Source of the DNA: MFD09286-c1 sp963701015
Lineage (GTDB): Bacteria > Bacteroidota > Bacteroidia > Bacteroidales > DTGW01
NCBI GenBank assembly: GCA_963701015.1
Contig: OY969556.1
Coordinates: 1,798,001-1,862,000 of the forward strand
Reading direction: 5' to 3'
Length of the DNA: 64,000 nucleotides
Made by a program: the position numbers and the translations under genes. Positions 7,482 through 14,277 of this stretch are shown one piece after another. Numbering within the stretch: the stretch's first letter is position 1; each line of letters starts with the position of its first letter. The notes under the pieces were generated by a model. The model was not told where the DNA came from, made no database searches, and saw nothing but the letters and a program-made list of their open reading frames with translations.

Positions 7482-8180
7482 TTATTTAGGTGGATCAACA
7501 TGCATCATTGAACATCCACCGTCAGAATCAGTATAATAGTGTAAATCATTCCCATTTATATCAAATGTTTTACCGTCTTTTATAATTCCATTATCAAAAT
7601 ATTTTTTCTCATGAATTTGTCCTGAATCGAAAAATGTTATCCATAAACCATCTCTGTGTCCGTTTGAATTAATTACGTTGATAGTATCATTATTGAAAAT
7701 ATCAAATTTTATTGGTTTAGTTGGACAATCACATAATGTATTATGATTATATTGAAAAACTTTTGGTACATTTTTAAATCCGAATAATTTATATATGTTT
7801 TTTTGAGTATCATAACCACCCATACATTGACTGGATCTCATCATCGGAAAATGAATTAATGTATCTATTTTATTTTTAGCTTTATTAAATACATATGAAT
7901 ATCTAATTTTGCCAGTATCCACAAGATTTAAGCTTAAAGTATCATTATAAAAACTAAATGTATCAGGCAATCTTGATAAATCTCGACAATTATTATCAAA
8001 GAATATTATCGCATATAATGTGTCATTATCGATAAATTTATCAGCTAAACAATTTCCTATTTTTCTACAATCCTTAGAATTATCAGAAAAATGCTTTGAA
8101 TTTACCAATTGATATTTTTGAGCATCAATAGAATCTAAACATATAACTAACAAAATTATTATATACATTAATCGTTTCAT
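7482..8180 (-). CDS. Secreted protein with MORN-like (YwqK-type) repeats
   Basis: The protein has 232 residues. The signal peptide MKRLMYIIILLVICLDSIDAQ is followed by a Cys-containing, beta-rich domain with several CxxxC-like spacings. Near the C-terminus, NSNGHRDGLWITFFDSGQ, then IHEKKYFDNGIIKDGKTF, is the MORN/YwqK-type repeat (DGxW..Y...G.....Y..G...G). The name YwqK family antitoxin is used in databases for such repeats, but here the protein is exported, so an antitoxin role is not supported. Function unknown. It is the single gene between sites 10 and 11. Confidence 0.75.
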   Translation of the reverse strand: MKRLMYIIILLVICLDSIDAQKYQLVNSKHFSDNSKDCRKIGNCLADKFIDNDTLYAIIFFDNNCRDLSRLPDTFSFYNDTLSLNLVDTGKIRYSYVFNKAKNKIDTLIHFPMMRSSQCMGGYDTQKNIYKLFGFKNVPKVFQYNHNTLCDCPTKPIKFDIFNNDTINVINSNGHRDGLWITFFDSGQIHEKKYFDNGIIKDGKTFDINGNDLHYYTDSDGGCSMMHVDPPK

Positions 8181-8199
8181 CGTGTGTTTTTTGCATTGT

Positions 8200-8330
8200 A
8201 CCCAACGTTTCCCGGCTACACCGCAGTGCGGGATTTACTTGAAATATTTGTCAAGTTACACAAATATATGAAAAACTTACTGAACTTTGCAAAGCGCCAA
8301 AACCCGCATTGGGTGTAACCGGTGTTAGGG
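8200..8330 (-). repeat. attC-like recombination site 11 (type A)
   Basis: ACCCAAC at the left and GTTAGGG at the right, with type A arms. The next segment starts TTAGGGCACGTGCTTT and ends AGCATGTGCCCTAA. Confidence 0.88.
8261..8293 (-). promoter_or_regulatory. Promoter inside attC-like site 11
   Basis: On the minus strand, TTTG (8290-8293), 21 nt, TATATTTG (8261-8268). It reads into the MORN-like gene. Confidence 0.6.
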
Positions 8331-9243
8331 CACGTGCTTTATTAATTTAATTGTTTTGGTTTCACTATTATTAACTATCAATCGCAATAAATAAATTCCA
8401 TCTTGATATGGAGAACAAATTTAGCTTGGTTTCGTCTCCACTTTTCAGAAAAAATCCGTTTAAATCAAATAAATCATAATGTGTTTTATTTTTGTATTCG
8501 GAATGTATCAATAATATACCATCAGTGGGATTTGGATAAACATATAAATAATTGAAAGTTTGATTTGAATTAATCGAAGTCCATTTATAACTGTATGTGC
8601 AAGAATCTCTAAGTCCGCTTGAATAAAATCCCAAAACAGTATCTTCATAGCATCTTAATGAATGTATAAAATTAATGTCACAAACTCCTCGATACTTGTC
8701 ATTTATGTTTATTATAAAATTTAAATCCCCTAAACTCTCAAGTATAGTAGAACTTTCTTGGTATGATTGAACCTGATTAATACTTAGCTTATAATTATAT
8801 TTATAACTTACAAATAACTCTTTTAATTTTTTGCCATTTATATCTTTTGTGCCTATTGAATCAATAGAAACAACAACTGTATCAATTATATTATTACGGT
8901 CTTTAGTTTTTATTTGCCAAGAATCTCCTTGCTTTGAATTAAAGTTATACAAAACTTCAAAATCGTCTATATCAGGATTATAAAAATAAATGGTGTCTTG
9001 GTTATTATATGTATATATTTTTTGGTTGAAATGATTATTGCACGCCACAAAATCAATATTAATTTTTTTGCATTCTTTGCCTTTAATATTTATTATAGAA
9101 TCACAATAAACTTTATGGTATTCTATATCTCCCATGGAAGCATAGGTAATATCATAATACCATTCCGCTCCAACTGGAGACCAATCTTGTCCATAAATCA
9201 ATCCTGATAATGAAATCAAAATAGCAATAAATTTAGTTTTCAT
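8325..9243 (-). CDS. T9SS-secreted protein of unknown function, frameshifted near its end
   Basis: ATG at 9241-9243 begins MKTKFIAILISLSGLIYGQ, a signal peptide, followed by a beta-rich domain (about residues 20-235) with a few Cys. A type A T9SS sorting domain starts at YLYVYPNPTDGILLIHSEY. As sequenced, the frame ends at 8371, but one extra A near 8414 explains this. Without it the domain continues as LSPYQDGIYLLRLIVNNSET...IKLIK, the normal end of the family. It then closes with TAA at 8325-8327, formed by the CCCTAAC end of attC-like site 11. The total length of 919 nt (3n+1) fits a single-base insertion. A start further upstream at 9336 lies in site 12 and is rejected. Confidence 0.8.
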
Positions 9244-9273
9244 ATCAACGTTGTTTTGTTGTGATAGCATGTG

Positions 9274-9404
9274 CCCTAACGTTCCTCGGCTATGTAAAGT
9301 GCGGGATTTACTTGTAAGATAAATCCCACAACACAAATATAATTAGAAAGCACTGAACTTGCAAACCCTCTATTACCCGCATTTTATATGAGCCGATGTT
9401 ATGC
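9274..9404 (-). repeat. attC-like recombination site 12 (type B)
   Basis: CCCTAAC at the left and GTTATGC at the right, with type B arms. The next segment starts TTATGCACA and ends TGTGCATAA. Confidence 0.88.
9334..9365 (-). promoter_or_regulatory. Promoter inside attC-like site 12
   Basis: On the minus strand, TTTG (9362-9365), 20 nt, TATATTTG (9334-9341). It reads into the T9SS gene starting at 9243. Confidence 0.6.
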
Positions 9405-9415
9405 ACATCCATTTT

Positions 9416-9898
9416 TTAATTTTCAATTAATTGTCTGTTATAATAAATCTTTGGTATATATTTATTATTTCTCCAAGCTATCTTAATATACATTTTAATA
9501 TAATGTAAACTTTTATCATATTGAACTTTATCTTTAAAACTAATATTTAATCCATCAATTGATGATGAAGTTTGAGCAGTTGAATCTATGTCCAATGTAT
9601 CTAAATAATTTGAGATTGTGTCTTTTACAAATAAATCAATAAATAATGTATCTTGTCTCAATTCTTCTTTGAGGACTTGATTGCATTTATAATCTTTATT
9701 ATCTGTCAAAATATATCTAAATGAGTAAATTTTAAAATTCATGAAATATAAACCATTGTCTTCACAACAATTAAAATCAATAGGAGATGATTTTGATTCA
9801 ACAACTCTTATTTCATTATTTTTTATCGAATCTTTAATTTGAGAAAATGATTCCTCAATCAAAAAAGATAACATTATTAATATTATAAATAGTCTCAA
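9416..9898 (-). CDS. Secreted protein of unknown function
   Basis: The protein has 160 residues. MRLFIILIMLSFLIEESFSQ is a signal peptide. The mature protein carries a CC pair (FNCCEDNG) and one further Cys, alternating strand-like stretches (LYFMNFKIYSFRYIL, DTLFIDLFVKD) and a basic C-terminus. No family recognised. It is the single gene between sites 12 and 13, with its stop about 12 bp from site 12. Confidence 0.7.
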   Translation of the reverse strand: MRLFIILIMLSFLIEESFSQIKDSIKNNEIRVVESKSSPIDFNCCEDNGLYFMNFKIYSFRYILTDNKDYKCNQVLKEELRQDTLFIDLFVKDTISNYLDTLDIDSTAQTSSSIDGLNISFKDKVQYDKSLHYIKMYIKIAWRNNKYIPKIYYNRQLIEN

Positions 9899-9919
9899 TT
9901 TTTCGTCATTAATGGTTGT

Positions 9920-10051
9920 GCATAACGGTTACAGCTATGCGCCGTAAGGGATTTAATAGCACTTTCCTATCAAATTATAGCAAATGTAACTTAAAAGCAC
10001 TACATTTGAAAAACCTCTTAAACCCTTATGGCGTATGAGCTGATGTTGGCT
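9920..10051 (-). repeat. attC-like recombination site 13 (divergent)
   Basis: GCATAAC at the left and GTTGGCT at the right. The arms CAGCTATGCGCCGTAAGGG and CCCTTATGGCGTATGAGCTG pair with a single bulge, although their sequence differs from types A-C. A -7-like TACATTTG lies at 9981-9988 (minus), but the -33 box is unclear. The next segment starts TTGGCTGTAGTAG and ends CTATTACAGCCAA. Confidence 0.86.
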
Positions 10052-10059
10052 GTAGTAGT

Positions 10060-11022
10060 TTATTTTGATATTTCTTTTAAAGTTAAAATTATTTGTCCTT
10101 CGCCTTCCTTCTTCTCAGTATAATAAGGTTCTTCAGGTCCCATATTTTCATAATAATCATCCGGTAATTCACCAGTCCAAACTGTATAGGATTTATCTTT
10201 AAATGTTGTATCAATTGATTTAACTTTTGTTTCATGAAACCAAACTATACCATAAATCTCATATTCCTTTGATTTATCTAACTTTAAGAATTTATCTATA
10301 AGTTTATAATTTATAAAGATACAACGAAAATTTTCAGCATCAATCTTGGGTGAAATAATATCCAAATTGTTACCTATGGTCTTTCCGAATTCCAGACTAA
10401 ATAGCTCGCAAAGAGTTTTTGACGCAGGAAATAAATACTCACTAAACTTTACCTTTAATTTGATTTCTGTACCCGAAATTGCTTTGGGAATAAGGAAAAA
10501 TTTATCTAAGACAGATTTTGACTCAATATATTCGTCCTTGTTTTTGACCTCTACAACCTTTTTGGTTAAATATTTCTCAAACTGTCTGCTTAATTTTGTT
10601 TTTAAATCAAGGGAATCCTTAAAAGTATCAATTGTATGTCTCTCTTTTAAAATTTCCTTAAAAGCATTTAGTTTTGGGATTTTATCAAATTCAATAAACT
10701 TTGGAGAAATCTTACTTGATTCTTCATCAATCAGATATATTAGTATCTCTTTACCTAATTCATGCGCTTTCTCGTATTCAAGTTGGGTATAAGATTTACC
10801 TGTTTTTTTATCAATTGAACCTAAGCGAAATCCAATAATTCCAACATAAATATCAGATTGCTCTAATTCAGTCAAACAAGTTGTTAAAGAATCTTCTTTT
10901 CTCGCCCCAAACTGCTCCATTCCACGAATTAAGACATCATATTTCTTTAATAGTTCCCAAATCTCTTTGCGTTCATCTTTCAAATCAACAAAAGTCGAGG
11001 AAATAAATACAGTTTTATTCAT
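10060..11022 (-). CDS. DUF4062-domain protein, possible defence effector
   Basis: The protein has 320 residues and no signal peptide. Residues 1-110 are a DUF4062 domain, a TIR-like Rossmannoid fold: MNKTVFISSTFVDLKDERKEI, then MEQFGARKEDSLTTCLTELEQSDIYVGIIGFRLG and SYTQLEYEKAHELGKEILIYLI. The remaining 200 residues are a mixed alpha/beta region that I cannot name, which may sense or act. DUF4062 domains occur at the N-terminus of STAND-type and other immune proteins, but here no NTPase domain follows. The stop is 8 bp from site 13, and the gene is alone between sites 13 and 14. A role in phage defence is an inference from the domain and the cassette setting. Confidence 0.82.
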   Translation of the reverse strand: MNKTVFISSTFVDLKDERKEIWELLKKYDVLIRGMEQFGARKEDSLTTCLTELEQSDIYVGIIGFRLGSIDKKTGKSYTQLEYEKAHELGKEILIYLIDEESSKISPKFIEFDKIPKLNAFKEILKERHTIDTFKDSLDLKTKLSRQFEKYLTKKVVEVKNKDEYIESKSVLDKFFLIPKAISGTEIKLKVKFSEYLFPASKTLCELFSLEFGKTIGNNLDIISPKIDAENFRCIFINYKLIDKFLKLDKSKEYEIYGIVWFHETKVKSIDTTFKDKSYTVWTGELPDDYYENMGPEEPYYTEKKEGEGQIILTLKEISK

Positions 11023-11056
11023 ATTATCAATGTTTGAGGATTATTTTTACTATTAC

Positions 11057-11188
11057 AGCCAACGTTTAGTATATGCTACGTAGGGGATTTCGTGGACGCT
11101 TCCCTATCCACCGGTAAGAACCTTGCCAGCGAGTGATGCGCTTGGAATACCTCTGAAACCCCTATGGAGTATATACTTTGTTAGCCAT
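11057..11188 (-). repeat. attC-like recombination site 14 (divergent)
   Basis: AGCCAAC at the left and GTTAGCC at the right. The arms AGTATATGCTACGTAGGGG and CCCCTATGGAGTATATACT pair almost fully although their sequence is unlike all other sites. The centre is GC-rich and has no promoter motif. The segment to the right starts TTAGCCATTGTTT and ends AAATAATGGCTAA. Confidence 0.86.
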
Positions 11189-11198
11189 TGTTTATTTT

Positions 11199-11774
11199 TT
11201 AATTTGAGCAAGAATTATAATCTTTTACTATATATTCCAAATCAGATTTAGAATATACATTATCATTAATTTTTCTTATCAAACTTACACATCCATTTAA
11301 ATATTCATTCATATCTTTTTTAAAATAAAACAAACGTGGACGATACAATTTATCATTATTCTTTTGTAAATAGTATCCAGCAGATAGATCATTGCTTTGT
11401 AAAGTGTAATATTTATACAATTTTAACTTTCCATCAACAATTAACCTCAAAAATAAAAATCTGTCTGAAGTAATAATCTCAGAACTATCTATACATGAAA
11501 CCATTCTTATTTCCTCAGAATCATACTTAAACCTAATCTCTTTAACTTGATTGGGATGTATAACATATTTCTTTGAATTTGTCAAACTGTAACAAACAAT
11601 ACTTGATTGAATTCTAAAAAAAGCAATTTCTTGAGGAATTATTAAAATCGGAATATCTAACAATACTTTAACAGTTGAATCTTTTTTTGTTATAAGAATT
11701 CCTTCTATCTTCTTTGCAAAAGAATTAGATATTGATAAATACAAAAATAAAATGATAGTGACATTCCTTTTCAT
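11199..11774 (-). CDS. Secreted protein of unknown function
   Basis: The protein has 191 residues. MKRNVTIILFLYLSISNSFA is a signal peptide with an AxA-like end. The mature part starts KKIEGILITKKDSTVKVLLDIP, a pattern seen in many Bacteroidota periplasmic proteins of unknown role, and continues as a beta-rich fold ending in a helical Cys-containing tail (YLNGCVSLIRKI). It sits in the last segment of the array before the IS element, between site 14 and the remnant at 11860. Confidence 0.7.
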   Translation of the reverse strand: MKRNVTIILFLYLSISNSFAKKIEGILITKKDSTVKVLLDIPILIIPQEIAFFRIQSSIVCYSLTNSKKYVIHPNQVKEIRFKYDSEEIRMVSCIDSSEIITSDRFLFLRLIVDGKLKLYKYYTLQSNDLSAGYYLQKNNDKLYRPRLFYFKKDMNEYLNGCVSLIRKINDNVYSKSDLEYIVKDYNSCSN

Positions 11775-11859
11775 AATAATATTTTAAACCTATTAAGATT
11801 AGTAATTAATATGATATTTTAGTTATTCAGCTTAAATATGAGCGACTTTATTAAATAAT

Positions 11860-11905
11860 GGCTAACTAGCTTATACCCGCCATAGCGTGGCGGGTATTTT
11901 GCCAT
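11860..11905. repeat. Short attC-like remnant or terminator hairpin at the array boundary
   Basis: GGCTAAC (11860-11866) is the end box expected for the last segment. It is followed by a perfect 9-bp stem (TACCCGCCA / TGGCGGGTA, 11874-11896) and TTTTGCCATT, where GTTAGCC would be expected. It may be a short decayed attC, or the join to attI, or simply a terminator hairpin followed by TTTT. The IS element begins about 10 bp further on. Confidence 0.45.
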
Positions 11906-11915
11906 TTTGGGTGGA

Positions 11916-13743
11916 GAGGCCGTCTCAAAAGTAAAAATGAGATGGTCTTTTTTTGGTTAAAAAACGTAGAATTTTTTTGAACTGATCAAAATGTTTTATG
12001 GTAGATTATTTTTTTGTTTGATCGATTTAGATTTTTTTGATAATAATTTAATAATTACGATATAGGACATTTGTTGCCTTCCTAAGAGGATGGCAAAGCA
12101 GCCTATGCTGCTCTTTTTGCTAAATTGTGTGCCAACGCTAGTAAGCCCATTTCAATTTCTGTTTTTAACATTCCTTTAAGTCCAAAACGCTTAAATCCTT
12201 TATTAAACTTGATATTGGCAAAAACGGGTTCAACATCAACCCCTCTTTTACTTCGGTAGTAAAGCCCTTGCTCACTCTTCAAGCGTTCTGATGCTTGGGC
12301 CTTTAGTCGGTTTAGATTATGATTAATTTCTATTATTTTATTCTTCTTACTTTTATGACAAGCTCCACGCAATGGGCATGTACTGCAATTAATAGCTTGG
12401 TAACGAGATATTTGTTGCTCAAAACCGTTTTCTGTAACTCGTTTGATTGAGCCAATGTAATTCATCGGTTGACCCATTGGACAATAGTAGCAGTTCTTTT
12501 CAGAGTTGTAGAATAAATTGCTATTGAGAGAGTTCTTAATTTTGCGTTGATCTTTGTCAAAATAGTTAAACTTTATATAAGCGTCTATTTTTGCCTTTTC
12601 TAACAATGCGTAATTTTCTTCTGAACCATAACCAGCATCTGCCACAGCTACTTTAGGATAATTGTTATACAGGGTATGGAACTGTTCCAAATGAGGCCTT
12701 AATGTGGTTGTATCGGTTGGATTGGGGTGATGGCTATAGTTTACAATATATTGATTATTAGTGCTTATCTGAACATTATATCCTGGTTTCAACTGACCGT
12801 TTTTCATGTGATCTTCTTTCATTCGCATGAAGGTTGCCCCAGGGTCTGTTTTACTATACGAGTTCCGTTTGCCTAATATCTGCTCTTGCTCCTTGTACTT
12901 GTTGAGATTTTGTGGCCAATGTTGGCGAGCGTAATTTAATTTCTGTCTTACTTTCTTGTCAACCTTTTTATCAGATAATGCTTGATCTATTTGATTAATA
13001 GTCCGTTTTACTTTTTCTGCATCTATTTGGGTAAAGTCAACATTATCTGTATCTTGTAATTCCTCTTTGGCTAACGATTGGGTATAATCCCATAACTCTT
13101 TTAGTTGTGCCACCATTTTCTCCTTATTGGTCTTTATGGAATTGCCCCAAACGAAAGTATAACGATTAGCCTTGGATTCTATTTTGGTCCCATCAACATA
13201 GATTTCCTGAAGGCTTACATGTCCCGATTCCACTAATAACATGACTACTTGTGCAAATATTTCTTTTAAAACATTTTTGAGCCTATCACTTCTAAATCGA
13301 TTAAGTGTATTATGATCAGGGTGGTTCATAGCACTCAGCCACATAAAATGAATGTTCTCTTTTAAGGCTGTTTCCATTTTACGACTACTATATACATTGT
13401 TCAGGTAACTGTATATAAGAACCTTCAGCAACATCCGAGGATGATAGCTTGAGGTGCCACCTCCTTTATATTGTTTATGCAATGCATCAGCGTTAATACT
13501 GTCAATGACTTTGTTTACAACCCGAACTGGATGGTTTGCATCTATGAACTCCTCCAGTGATGGGGGAAGTAACATGATTTGATTGGGACTGTAGTCTTTA
13601 AAAACTACTTTTGATCTTTGGTTATACATGTCTCATACTTTTGATAATGAGACAACTAAACAAGATAAATGATTAAATTAATGAGCCTTTTTTATGAACT
13701 TTTTATTAACAAAAAAAGGTGCCTCGACTTTTGAGACACCTTC
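11916..13743 (-). mobile_element. IS1182-family insertion sequence
   Basis: The element spans about 1.83 kb. Its ends share an inverted repeat: GTCTCAAAAGT at 11922-11932 on the plus strand, and its complement ACTTTTGAGAC at 13728-13738, with weaker matching outside and a T-run inside each end. One transposase gene fills it. I see no clear target-site duplication. It sits exactly at the right boundary of the cassette array. Confidence 0.85.
12103..13629 (-). CDS. IS1182-family transposase
   Basis: The protein has 508 residues and appears full length. The N-terminal domain (MYNQRSKVVFKDYSPNQIML.. DANHPVRVVNKVID..YHPRMLLKVLIYSYLNNVYSSRKME) is the DUF772-like region of IS1182/IS5-type transposases, including HNTLNRFRSDRL. 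The catalytic DDE core follows: first Asp in EIYVDGTKIESKANRYTFVWG, second in KVAVADAGYGSEENY, and the Glu near the end in the segment EPVFANIKFNKGFKRFGLKG. A Cys-rich zinc-ribbon-like insert (YYCPMGQP... INCSTCPLRGACHKSKK) precedes the last motif, as in other IS1182 members. It cuts and pastes its own element by DNA transposition. The reading frame is intact, so the element may be active. Confidence 0.93.
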   Translation of the reverse strand: MYNQRSKVVFKDYSPNQIMLLPPSLEEFIDANHPVRVVNKVIDSINADALHKQYKGGGTSSYHPRMLLKVLIYSYLNNVYSSRKMETALKENIHFMWLSAMNHPDHNTLNRFRSDRLKNVLKEIFAQVVMLLVESGHVSLQEIYVDGTKIESKANRYTFVWGNSIKTNKEKMVAQLKELWDYTQSLAKEELQDTDNVDFTQIDAEKVKRTINQIDQALSDKKVDKKVRQKLNYARQHWPQNLNKYKEQEQILGKRNSYSKTDPGATFMRMKEDHMKNGQLKPGYNVQISTNNQYIVNYSHHPNPTDTTTLRPHLEQFHTLYNNYPKVAVADAGYGSEENYALLEKAKIDAYIKFNYFDKDQRKIKNSLNSNLFYNSEKNCYYCPMGQPMNYIGSIKRVTENGFEQQISRYQAINCSTCPLRGACHKSKKNKIIEINHNLNRLKAQASERLKSEQGLYYRSKRGVDVEPVFANIKFNKGFKRFGLKGMLKTEIEMGLLALAHNLAKRAA

Positions 13744-14277
13744 TTTTTTTTATTGCTTCTAACTATTTTGCTATTCATTTTGTGGTTCTTTAATACTTTT
13801 ATTAAATTTAAAAGTAACTACTTTTTCTATTTCCCACAAAATATTATTCTTCTTTTTATTCGTCTATTCTAAAGTAATTGTAAACTTGCCTTTTCCTATT
13901 TTAAATATTTAGTTAAATTGATTTGAAATGTAATAAAATTATAATAATCAATATTTTAAGGTTAATTTATAATTAATTTGAATCGATTACTTTTTTACAT
14001 GCTATCGCTCTTTCAGTAACATATTTCATGTACCTAACCTTTCAAATGCCCAGTTAAATCAACTACGATATAAAAATAACCCTTAATTTTAAATTAACAA
14101 ATTTTATGTTCCTTTTTATTGTGTTTATTTCCTAATTTAGAAATATTTTAATCTTGATGGTTTTTTTGTAAATGTTAAAACAGTAATAATTGTTCAAAAA
14201 ACAAGTTATTAGTACTATAAAATATTAAATCAACAATTATTTATGCAATAAATTATTTTTTTTTATACCTTTTAAAA
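13744..14277. other. Intergenic region with no recognisable feature
   Basis: About 530 bp of A/T-rich sequence between the IS element and the TonB receptor gene. I find no reading frame, attC-like site, attI-like site or integrase remnant in it. It presumably contains the promoter of the receptor gene, but no clear TAnnTTTG box was identified. Confidence 0.5.

Noticed and set aside
7482..8180. YwqK-type antitoxin
   Set aside because: The protein has a signal peptide and no toxin gene beside it; the MORN-like repeat alone does not show an antitoxin.
130..11188. CRISPR array
   Set aside because: Repeats are far too long (about 131 bp), imperfect and separated by 0.5-1 kb segments with genes; no cas genes.
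130..11188. REP/BIME elements driven by the RAYT gene at 49852
   Set aside because: The RAYT palindrome (CGAAGCAAATGCTTCG) does not occur in the attC-like sites, and REP elements would not create complementary ends on the intervening segments.
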